Assembly (NCBI GenBank): GCA_000149265.1
Contig: CH003244.1
Location: 920,396 to 984,395, forward strand
Direction: 5' to 3'
Source: Ciona savignyi
Taxonomy: Eukaryota; Chordata; Ascidiacea; Phlebobranchia; Cionidae
DNA: 64,000 nucleotides
Both the position numbers and the translations under genes were made by a program. This document shows positions 1 to 11,400 of this stretch, piece by piece (within the stretch, counting starts at the first letter, position 1; each line of letters begins with the position of its first letter). The notes beneath the pieces were generated by a model. The model saw only the letters and a list, made by a program, of their open reading frames with translations. It was not told the DNA's origin and did not search any database.

Positions 1-1598
1 GTTCCAGTAACCCAACATTCCAACAGATCAAGTTTTATCTTCATAGTTTGCTCCATTAATGAAGTCTCAATCCCAGATGGCTGATGAACCACAGGGCCAT
101 CGCTCATCAGTTAACGGGATCAAGAACCATGGATCACACATCCACGCTTTTTCCGACCTCCGAAATAAAGGATCCGGTGCGTCTGGATGGTGATGGGGGA
201 TTGTATCCTTGACTTCATATAGGCGCATCGGAACAGATCATCCATTGAAATGTTGTTGGATCGAAACCCAGCGCTAGCATATCTGATGCGTCTTTGGAAA
301 GTCACTTAATGGACGTTGCTTGACCCATGAAATTATTCGGTTGAAAAAAGAGCAATGTCTCGTATTGTACGCAACACTGTGGGTGCATAGTATTCTGGTT
401 GAATGCCTGGATTTTAATACCTATCCCGGAGGATAAACAAGGGTGTTTTATTCTATCCAATGAAATTTTAATTTATTTTGTAATCGTTTTATCAAATTGT
501 ATTTACATTTATGAGTATTACTAACATTCTAATACCAATTCTTTATTTTCTTTACAAATTAAATGTGGTTACAGCGATATAGAAAACAGCAAATGAGTAT
601 ACATGTATAGGTAGGAATATAAGAAAGGTGTTGCAAAAATGTGGATATGTGTGCAGAATTATGTAAGGTAAAACAACTTGACCTTCTTAAACTATGATGT
701 TACTAGTACAGTGCTTCAAATGACTTCCTATGTTGTACAAATTTTTTTTATAATCATTTTATCGGTACATGCAATGTGATTTTCATTTATGCAGAGTATT
801 ACAGAAGCAAACCAATCTTGTATCAATTTTGTATTTTCTTTCCTATTTAAAATAAGACTACAAAAAAATCTATACAATGGGGATATAGAAAGTGGGGATA
901 TCGAAAACCGCAAATGATTATAAATGTATAGGTAGAAATATAAGAAAGCAAGAAAAGCAAACCAGTGCTGTAAAAATGTGGAGTATGTGTATGGATCCAG
1001 TGGAAGGTAAACATCTTAAAAACGTATGAAAGTGATTCAAATTAGTTCAACCATATCACAAAAGGCACTTTTGTACAAAGCAGAAGATTGTGTTGTATGA
1101 AACTGGGAACAAAAAAAGTTGCATTCATTGATTAAACTAATATATACAAACACAATTTGCATTAAAAAAAATTAAGATTATTTGCATTTGGTGCATATGC
1201 GAAGGCAAAATAATGCTTAAAGTTGCATACGACGACGCATCAAAGCGTTAGTACTGTGACAATTAGTGAGTTCATTAGTGTTAGAATACTTTTTGGCAAG
1301 GCTCCATTAACACGAATTGCTAAAATACAAAAGCGATTAAACAAAACGAATTAAGGGTTGCATAATTACGACAAAGAAACTAGGGGAGTAAAAATATGCA
1401 ACATCAATTAAGGGTACCTAGAATTTATACATCTATTACAAAATAGAAAAACTTAACCGAATCTATGACATTGTGGTAATACTAGATTGACACTTTGAGG
1501 TTGTAATGTACATAAGTTGTTATTACTAAACCTAGTCGAAACAGAATACAAAAAAATACTTATTTTCTGGTGTGAGATACAGTAGTATACGATTCACA
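1..1598. other. Non-coding flank with a degenerate tandem duplication
   Basis: No convincing gene. AT-rich DNA in which about 210 bases from position 479 recur in altered form from about 749 to 1015. Shared blocks include the tract around 'tataggtaggaatataagaaag' type sequence and the 'gatatagaaaac' block. Small ORFs here show no domain and no splice context. This side is the 3' flank of SPTLC1 copy A, which is transcribed leftwards. Confidence 0.5.
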
Positions 1599-4500
1599 TT
1601 AACTACAAGAGATTGCGTGATTTACAGCTTGGGATATGACATCAGTGGAACTTTCAAGTTCCTCCTGGCTCATGTTGATTGAGACGGATACTCTGATACT
1701 TGGGGGCCAATCCTGTTTATACTCGGCGTGGTCTAATCGGCTTGCGACCGTCAGGCAGACTCCCATTTCACAGCTCTGTAGTAGTAAGATAAGGGTTGGT
1801 GTGTTGGAAAAGAACTCTATGTCATATAGACATCTTTACAACCTACATAAGAACGTTCCTAACGATTGATCTAAATTGATTTGAAACTGTTCTTTTGTGC
1901 AACAAATAGTGGAAAACCCTGGTTTTTGTGTTGGTAATACATGTGAAAATATATATCCGAAAATAATTGGCTCGATATCCATATTTAAGCAAAATAACTT
2001 TTGCATCACACAGTGCCTTAAGATCACAGACGAGACTAACTGTGCATTGTTTTTTAATTGTTACAAATATCGTCTCATATAAAACGGAAATAACAAAGGG
2101 TAGTTTAAAGTTGATAAAGACTTGCCTTTACAATTGTGCAGGTAAATACAAACAGAAACAGAGCTTAACATTATACAAACCTTCTCTACTATGCTGTTGA
2201 GAAATTTGAGATCCTCTTCATTTGAAACGGAGTTCTTTCTTCTGATATGGAAGACGGGTTGATTCCGGGTTTCCAACAACTTCAATCGATGTAATCCTGT
2301 TGGTGCATTGTTTACGTCAAGTTTAAGTTGCATGTAATGTGGCCATTGGCAACATACAGCCTGCGGGCCGGGTCTAGCCCATGAACGGTTTTTGACTGGC
2401 CAGTACCCTGTAAGCGGTGTGCCCGAAGACTGTATCTAACCATACCCTATAATTAAGATATTAAATACTATTTATATAATAATCCGGCCCACCAAAAACC
2501 TTATTTTCCCACATCTGGTCCGCTGACTAGAGAAGTTGCCCACCCCTGATGTCATGGGTTTAGAACTGGATAATCAGGTTTTTCAGGGGTGGAGCAAAAG
2601 GACATTATAACAAGGAATTGCATACTAGTGTTTATTGTCGGTGACAACAAAGGGTGTTATAAATAACACGGGAGTGCATACTCAGGGACGATAAAGGGTG
2701 CATAGCAGGTATTTTATTAAAACGTGTGTCCACAGTTTATATTTATGAGCTATTTTGAATGATCTTTTTCAATTCACTGATTCGAGTTCGAGGCATACTT
2801 GGTGATTCAGGGAGACCATAGCAAAGTGGCGCTTAGAATACTACATGGCCTGATATTTGTGAAAATAAAACAGTTTTTCTGTGGTGATTGCAATAAATGG
2901 AAAACACTATGATCAAGTTGGAACTAGAAAAACTATTGAAATCTGTATGTCCAAAAAAATACCCCCCAATTCAGAAGTACGGGTGTATTATTCCTTTACC
3001 TATAGGCTATACAGATACTTACTTTCTAATGAGATTCTGGAACTTGACGGCCTTAGATTTCAGTTGAGAAAAGAGATCTACACAAAGAGTCATTGTCATT
3101 ATGGTTCAGTATCGAATATTGTCATGTTAGGGATTCTACTGAGGTAGGACTAATCAAATTTGTCAGATAAGATGTACTTATTTGTATAGCATATCATCAT
3201 GCCAACGATGGGACATGTGGTGGTAAATATATTTACCAATGACTTCACATAACAGAAGGTGTATAGAATACACATGTTTATTCAGTGTGTATAGCAGCAA
3301 CAGTTGTCATAACATGGTCGTTATCACAATATCATGGGAATACCATCATGCCAACAGGTAAAAGGTTTTTTGACAATCCAAAGAAATCAAGGCAATGTAC
3401 GTTTAGTTCTTACTCAAAAACCTAGCCAATCCAAACCGGTCAGGGTTTTATCCTGGTAATTCTTGACCTTTTTGTCCTAAGAACCCCTTTGGTGTACTTT
3501 AAGCAATCGCCGACATTACTAATCACATAGGATAGGAGGATAGGATATGATATTCACTTTTATCCCCGTGAATGGGAAAACCAAAGGGTTAGATCACCTC
3601 GTGCCTACCGTCAGGTTACCGGAGCTATTGCAGTGTGTTGTATATGATACATGTTCCTTTAATTTGGTAGAACCCATTAATCCGCTGGGTGTAGGCAATA
3701 TCCGCAAAGTGCCTTGTTCAAGGACACAACCGACTACCAAGCGACCAGTTTTGCACCTGAAACCTTAACCGCTACACCAACAGGCCGGACGATCATAATG
3801 GGTAATTAAGCAAAAGATTTGAGCCTATTTTAATAAGCAAGGATATACAGAAAATCATTTTAAAAATTGTAATTTATCCATCATTGAAATTCTAAAGTTT
3901 TCAGTGATTTCCTGTTAGGTACTTCCTAAAACGCGTCCTGCACCACTTGGGGCTCTCTGTTGTTAAAATCCACAGTCCTAGACATGTAATCCCTCATGCC
4001 ATGTTTTTGTTTTAACCTCAAAAATTTGTTTGATACTTATTCTTGAAACATATTTGCAGTAGAATCCGAGCAACCCACACTCACCGTGTTGTTCTTGCAT
4101 GATGTCGATCGCTTCAATGGCGGCACGAGCCAGCAGGGGAGGTAGAGAGGCAGAGAACACGTAACCCAACCCGCTGAGTCGCTGATGTGTGATTATGTAT
4201 TCACTGCCGCAACAAAAGCCTCCAGTGGAAGCAAGGGAATATTCCAAGCTCCCACAAATCATATCCACTTTCTCCACCTGCATACAAAGTTTGTCAATGT
4301 TGTGAATACGAGAATAAAAACGAAAAAAGTGAATCGCAAAATGTCACATGCCACATTATACAAAGTTTATCAATGGTGTGAATAAGAGACTAAAAACATA
4401 AAAAGTGAGTCGCAAAATGTCACATGCCACATTAAAAAAAAAGTTCCACAATCAAAGTTGCAATTCTTCTAGGAAAGGCAAAGAGCTCACTTTAAAGGTG

Positions 4501-7500
4501 ATTTTTCATTATGACATCATGGATAGAATAATCACCCACACATACACAGTTTTTGTTTGAATTATGCTTATTATGATGATATGCCAAAAGACACAACTTA
4601 CAGGGATATTGAAATGCTCAGTGACTCCTCTCCCAGTATCACCCAGCACACCAAACGACAGAGACTCCTCAACAAACAGTCGAACTTTATATTTATATTT
4701 CAGTTCGACAAGACGGGGTAGATCGCATATTTGCCCCGTGTTCATGTACAACCCCTCCACCACCATGAACTTACGCGTCACTTTTGATTTCTTCGCGTCC
4801 TGATGGAAATTACAATGGAAGTAAGTGAGAAAACTGGTCTTGGGGATAAGGACTGAGGTCAGGATTCCTGGTTCTATCTTTACCCTCACCACTTTTTGCA
4901 CGATTGTGTATTTAAGCACGGCACTCCGAAAAAATTTCCTCCAACCAGTGAATCCAAATGGGTCAATCAAAAACTCTAATTATCATATCAAATATTTAAA
5001 AGCATGACATGATTGCTTTGTTGTAATATCCACAAATTAAACATAAAGCATGCACAACCTAGTAATTGATATTGTGCTGACTACTTAACATAATCCTAGA
5101 CATTCTGATGATGGTTTCTGATTAGAAATCATATTTAACTGTATTTCGAGAGTTTAAAAATGTGTTCTACTAAAATCACAAATAGACATTGGTTTGTATT
5201 GAAGAGTCAAATAGTGTGAAGTTTTCTTATCACACACAAAGTAAGCTTCAAACCAAACTTACTTTCCCCTCCATAATTTCCTGCTGTTTCAACTTGCTTT
5301 CCAAGTCGTCCATGTCGTTGTGTTTGAAGTAAATAACTTTGCTGCGAGACGCGTGAACTCCTTTCTGTATCGCAAAGCAACTGGCTTCATCTCTGCAACA
5401 ATCAGTCCAACGTTTAGCAGCAAATTATAAAGAAAAAGGGACACTTGTTTCCAACTTCAGTGGTTGACACCAGCAATTAGTTTTTATTTAATTGTAAAAC
5501 TTGGCACATTTCTTTAAATTCACTATTTTTAGTAAAATTCTATTTGTGCAATTATTATGATTATACATTAGTAATATGTTTACAAAAAATAAGGGTAGTA
5601 AATAAATTTTTAAATCATACACAAAAGTTTAGTAAGATGTACAGTTTTCAATTACCCATTACATTTTCCCACACAAAGTATTATTTTTGTCTATATTTAT
5701 ATAACTATGAAAATAAAAGATATAGATATCACTAAACTGGCAAGAAAATCCAACTAGTGCATAAACAACTTACACAAATAAAACGTCTCCTCTTTTAGAG
5801 TACGCTGGTATCGCGCTGGCTACTGTGGCAAATCCGTACGAGTAGATGATAGCGCATTCTGTGCCGGTAAACTCTGCGATTCGTTTCTCCAAATCCAAAT
5901 GCACATCTGGGGCATGAGTGTTGGATTATGTGAAAGTGAATGTATTTCACAAGATTATGACTTTCAATGGTATTTCGGGCTTGTAGGGAATAATGGATGC
6001 ATGCGACCTGGCTTATAGGACAAAGTTATCAAGTCCACACAAAAAGTTGGATTGTATAAAAGTTACATAATTACGTTGTGTTATGGATTATATGTAAGTA
6101 CAGCTTATTTACGGTGTATACCACTAGCAGAAGATAGTTGTGATATCCAATATAAAACATTGCTAATTTATTAAAAAAAAAACATACATTTCAAATAAAA
6201 CTATGGTTCACTGATTGCACCAAAAGTGGCAAAAGATATTAAGCTGTAACATTTGCAGAATTCATATTTAATCGATTGTCCATATTAAATCCATTTGTCC
6301 ATCTGCTGCATTTATTGAAAATAACTTTCATACGACGTGTTTGTGGGGTGAATGATGATGTGACATTGTAAAACGAATACCCCAAGTACATTGCTTAGCT
6401 CTAGGTACAAGTAATTAGATACCCAGAGGAAAATTTAAGTTGAAAATCACCCATCAACTTACCGAAAGTCCCGTAGAACCCTCTAGGCCCACATGAACCG
6501 ACCCCATATTTTGAGACACACCCACTTGCAGAGTTAATAATTCGAGCATTTTCCGCAAACCCAAGGAAATTTAAGGAAGCAAAGTTTTTACATTGCATTC
6601 CATTCACAACGATATCCTTGCCTGGCCTCCTGGAATAAAGTGTTTTAAACAGATTTTGCATACGAAAGAATGAATATGTTAATATTAGGGTGTAACTCAA
6701 AAATTATAAAACTCTTCTAATTATGAGTTAATTTCGAATTGAATCCTAATCATTTTAATCATTTTCTACTAGAAATAAAACTTGATTTTAGAATGAAAGT
6801 TCTAGTTTAACATCAAAAAGTTTTAACTTTTTTTAGTTAAACTTGAAAAAAATACTGGATTCGTACAGCCACACACATATTAAAATTGAGAAAAATGGGA
6901 AAAGAAAGAAAAAAACGACACTGGATAAACCAATTCCTAGTTACACATACGTGCTTTAGGAAACAGTGCTTTATCACAAAATTTAGAAAAATTATATAAA
7001 AAACATATTATAAAAAAAATTAATGCAGTCAGGTATCCGCGCAAAATTGCGGAATTATGCAAAAATTAGTGAAACAAACCACATACCCGGAAACTACTCT
7101 GTACGGAGTCGAACGGGATTTAGTTTCTTCAAGAGGAGGAACAAGTGGTTCTGGCTTCCAATCCTTGACCAATTCATCTTTCTCCTGCTCTGTGAGTGGC
7201 GATTTCGACTCGATGTTGTAGCTTTTGAAGAACAGAAGTCGGATAATCCAAACGATCAACAACCCTTCCAATATGTAGTGGTACAGTGGTGCCTGTGATG
7301 TTAGAATGAGCTTGTTAGTTACATACTAAGGATATGGCTAAGGCGCAGGGCTTAACATGGAAATTTAACTTCATGGTTCCATTCTTACACATTGGAAAAA
7401 TAAAAAGATATACAGTTTTGTCTTTAAACAAGGCACTCATGAGACATTGTAAAAATCCCTAGTTGAGTTATGGGTTGAACTAAAATACTGATATTAAGAA

Positions 7501-7839
7501 CATCACAATCATGTACAATATACTGCAGCTCTTGTAACTGGACAGTGGGTTATTTGACGATTGTTTGTGTGATAGTGCCCATTTTATTTCCAATACTAAC
7601 CTACATATAATAAACTTAGCATTTAACTAAAATTACATGTTACATACTATTAAGTAATTTTTAAAAACTAAAATACCAATAAACTAATGTTCCAAAATTA
7701 AATAAAAAACAATAAATTTTCAAAAATTAAAATTACAATAAAGTAATTTGTAAAAATAGTAAACTGCGATTTCTAAGAATATTCTAACCTGCAAAGCAGA
7801 ATGAATTGATTGAGCCACCACCCATTCAGTACTATCCAT
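1599..7839 (-). CDS. SPTLC1: SPTLC1 copy A, serine palmitoyltransferase subunit 1, ten exons with a frameshift
   Basis: Encodes the large non-catalytic subunit of ER serine palmitoyltransferase, which with SPTLC2/3 joins serine and palmitoyl-CoA in the first step of sphingolipid synthesis. Exons in transcript order: 7789-7839, 7087-7292, 6463-6629, 5774-5906, 5263-5392, 4602-4799, 4085-4277, 3023-3077, 2181-2296, 1599-1775. All junctions are GT-AG. Exon 1 reads [17 protein letters not shown] and exon 2 carries a membrane helix ([17 protein letters not shown]). Family blocks [33 protein letters not shown] and TGGFCCG are present. The cysteine in GVGSCG corresponds to human Cys133, mutated in HSAN1. 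Exon 9 is 116 bases against 115 in copy B: the frame of IEVVGNPES must shift by one to read [10 protein letters not shown]. The total of 1426 bases is one over a multiple of three. So it is a recent pseudogene, a polymorphism or a sequencing error. The family call is very secure; expression of a full protein is not. Confidence 0.9.
2340..2548. mobile_element. Old hAT-type MITE in intron 8 of SPTLC1 copy A
   Basis: About 209 bp. The right end reads gttgcccacccctg and the left end tggccattggcaac, a decayed match to the complementary terminus of the type CAGGGGTGGGCAAC. Flanking octamers atgtaatg (2332-2339) and atgtcatg (2549-2556) match at 7 of 8 positions, as expected of an aged 8-bp target duplication. 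No coding capacity. Confidence 0.6.
3526..3790 (-). mobile_element. tRNA-derived SINE (family 1), near full length
   Basis: Minus-oriented copy of the main SINE of this window, in intron 7 of SPTLC1 copy A. It has the taggatagga tail, the body block ggttaccggagctattgcag and the pol III head near ccggcctgttgg. The head has lost part of the box A/B region compared with copies at 17762 and 59386. Confidence 0.85.
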
Positions 7840-8448
7840 TATTCAGTTCTTAACCTATCTCTGTGTAAACGAGTACGTTAATGTAACTAAAAGTGTGAAT
7901 AGGCTACATGCAGCAATGAACAATCACAACTAACTTAAATTACATTTGCGCAATAGAGCACTTTAGGAAAAAGAAACTTGTCTACGAGCACGTTGAAAAT
8001 AGGCACAGTTTAAATGGTTTGCACAAAGTTCAAAATTCGTTGAAAAAAATCAGCAAATGCATATGTGAAAAATTAGCTTTCGTTTTTTAAGTATATGTGA
8101 AAAATTAGCTTTCGTTTTTTTAAGTACATGTGAAAAATTAGCTTTTGTTTATTAATTATAGCAGGATTAATGGTTGGATTACATGGATTAACATGGGAGT
8201 GATGCAATTATGGCTTTAAATCATCAAATTTTACAAAAACCAAAGAAATATTAGAAACAGGCTATCGAAATCTCAACATAGGCAAATCAAAATTAAGTTT
8301 AAATATACAAAGTAGAAATATCTTTGATACCAACTAAATTTAAAGAGGTTCTGGTACAAGGTTTGCTGATAGGATCCAATTTTTTAAATGCACCAAATAT
8401 ATAGAAATATATCAATATGGAATATCAAGCAGTGTTGCAGTCAATCTT
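7840..8448. other. Intergenic spacer between SPTLC1 copies A and B
   Basis: Short spacer that must hold the promoter of copy A and the 3' UTR of copy B, both on the minus strand. It holds three tandem copies of a roughly 40-bp unit (8059-8150). The minus strand has AATAAA (plus-strand tttatt, 8148-8153) about 300 bases past the copy B stop, a plausible poly(A) signal. No TATA box is convincing. Confidence 0.5.
8059..8150. repeat. Three tandem copies of a ~40-bp unit
   Basis: The core tgtgaaaaattagctttcg followed by a T run and 'aagta' occurs three times in a row. The third copy has one change (cttttg). It lies in the 3' flank of SPTLC1 copy B. No function is apparent. Confidence 0.85.
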
Positions 8449-11400
8449 CTAATGTGTCATCTGAAGCTCTGCATGTTGAGCGGCTTGCTTAATGACTTCG
8501 GCTGCCTTTTTCAGATCCTTTTCATCCATCTCCACTGACACAGCCACCCGCACACTTGCGTTCCAATCGCTCACATGTTCCTCGTGGGCCAGTCGGCTTG
8601 CTATCGAGATGCACACCTCGTTCTCGAAACACTGTGCAACAATACTGGGTTATTATTAATGCTAATGCAATGGAAAAAGAACTCTTCTGACAGTTGATTT
8701 TTTAATTTAAATAAATAATTCTAATGTTTGACTGTTTGTCAAAAAAAACAATTATTATAAATAAAAATCATTCAACTTAGAACAGGATCGAATAAATAAC
8801 AAGGGTTGGTGTGGCATTGGTCATAATCGAACTTTGACCTAATTTGACCTATTGGCGAACTTTGACCTTGATAATTGTCGAACTTTGACCTAATGCGCTC
8901 AACACACATTGTTACTTTGTGACAGCAACTTTTATTTAAAACAATAAGAAAACAGACGAAGTGATGTCTACAGATTATAACTAAAGAGACTGAGACTCTA
9001 TACCTGAGCCATCTAGTTAATCTTTATTACTAGCACAGTCCACTAACTCACCAGAGATAATATTAAACTTGTAAGTAGATTTAAACTCAAAATATTACTG
9101 TAATTATGAATAAATACTAAAATCGAGAATGATTAGGACATTTAGAAACTAATAAACAATATTCTTATAATGCTGATATACCTTACACATTACACCTCTT
9201 AAGACATTTCAGTCTCTTTAAGCTTTTAAAGCTTGAATAATTGAATACTACCACTAACAAAACATTGCCACAAACATATGCATCATTTATGCCAAATATG
9301 AATAACGTATAGGTCCAGCTGCGAGGGTGCCTTGTTACATCTTCAAACTAATCACTTCCTGTTCTTATCACTTAATAGTGTTTGTCCTGTCCAGTGGATT
9401 CAAATGGGTCAATTACAAACATTATTAACATTTTACCAGTTTTCGTGTCTGTTACTATCTCACTTTTTGCACAGTATAAACTTTGGTATCCTATACCTCA
9501 CAGGAATATGACAATCCGCTAAATTTTGGAAACGAAAGTTAATAATTCAAGCACACAATCAGATCACTCAGGGTGTGTTACACTGCAAGAACATCTTAAA
9601 TAAAACATTTAATTTCACTCGGTCAAAGAAACATTCTTTATGTGCTTCGATTTGGGACACAACGATGAATTAAGTGTGAAGAGTAAGGATCGAATCCGCC
9701 ACCTTTTTAATTTACAAACATCATATTTTGCTACAGCACTACCAGAGTGGCAGAAGTGCAAAGCAAGTTACCTGTTCAACTAGGAGTTTTAGAAACTTGA
9801 GGTTTTCCGATCGATCAGTTGAATTCTTCCTTCGAATGTGGAATGAAGGGGATTGCTCGTATCCAGTGACCTCAATCTCCGGAATACTGGATAATATGAA
9901 TACGAGATCTCAGAAAAACGCAAAAATTAAATTGATAACAACAGTTTTACAGGTTACTCTAAGCAGGACGGTCTAATATAAGTTGGTCTAACATGATTGA
10001 TTTATGTTCAGATATATAAAGATTGATTGAATCTTTTCGGGAAAAAGGGAAATTATCCTAAAAATATGACATTGCTAACCGACTGTCACAATTGGAGCCA
10101 TTAATGGCTATTTAGTATTGGAAGCGGACATAGTAAAACTGTTAGTGTTAGGGCTAGCAAGGCAGAATTATAATTAGGAGTATATATTCTGCTGTATCAT
10201 ATATTTGTTTAAGCCAGCAATACAATTCAAACCTGTTCCTACAATTTCAAATGTTGTAAAATTCAGTAAACATGAACATTTACATTTATCCACAGCGCTG
10301 GTATGGGTATGTAAACTTACTCTTTTAACAGTTCCTGCATAAGTTGTCCTTTGCCACGGATCCTTGAAAATATCCCTATAAATAGTAAAATATGTCATGG
10401 ATTAACTGCACCAACTCAATATGTTGGGAAAGTTCTGTTTAAAGGTGATTGTATTAGTTGTTTTTTGATATTAGCCGTTCAGTCCCATAGTCGAGGAAAT
10501 ACAAACTTAATTTACTGAACTGATCACTGTCTATGCAGTTGTATGGCAAGGCCAAAGCATCCTTGCCACAGTCCAGTGAAATCAAATAAAAAAAATGCAT
10601 CATCAAACATATTACGATAACCCTGACAACTTGGTTGTGGTCACAAGGTAATCTGTGTTATAACAACTGACATTAGTAGGAGCTTTTCTCAGGCACATTT
10701 GGAACAGGAATACAGGCTTTAAAGGTGAATTACCTTGACATCCAATGTTATGCATGTATCCAGATAGAACGGGGGTAATTTAGGTACTTGCACACACATA
10801 CACATTCGTAGACCACTATTTGGCCACATTTGCATCAAATATCTACCTGGATCATCCTGCATTATATTGAGTCCTTCGACAGCAGCACGGGCTAGAAGGG
10901 GGGGAAGTGAAGCGGAGAAGACATAGCCGTGTCCAGACAGCCGCTGGTGGTCAACCACGTACCCACGGCCGCAACAAAACCCGCCGATGGATGCAAGAGC
11001 ATACTCCAAACTACCAACAACCAGATCCACTTTTTCTATCTTAAATCAAAAAAAAATATTGTGACTGTTGGTAAATAAGACTTTTTAAAAAGTAGTGCTG
11101 CACCAAAAGTGATTTTTCGCGATCACGATCATAAAAAAAGAAGTGGGTTTTTTTATGGTTCCTGTGCATACTAAATAATTAAAGAGACATCATACCAGGA
11201 CTCAAATATTAGTTTTATTTATAGATATTTCTACCAAACATCCAAAAAATAGCTAGCTTAGCCTTACTGTAACATTACAATAACATATAAGCAAACACTT
11301 TGTTAAAAGACACTTACATGGATTGCTGTTCTAAGAGACACAACTTACTGGGATATTGAAATGCTCAGTGACTCCTCTCCCAGTATCACCCAGCACACCA

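Noticed and set aside
2881-3147. 88-residue plus-strand ORF
   Set aside because: It is antisense to SPTLC1 copy A exon 8 (3023-3077), which has correct splice sites and phase.
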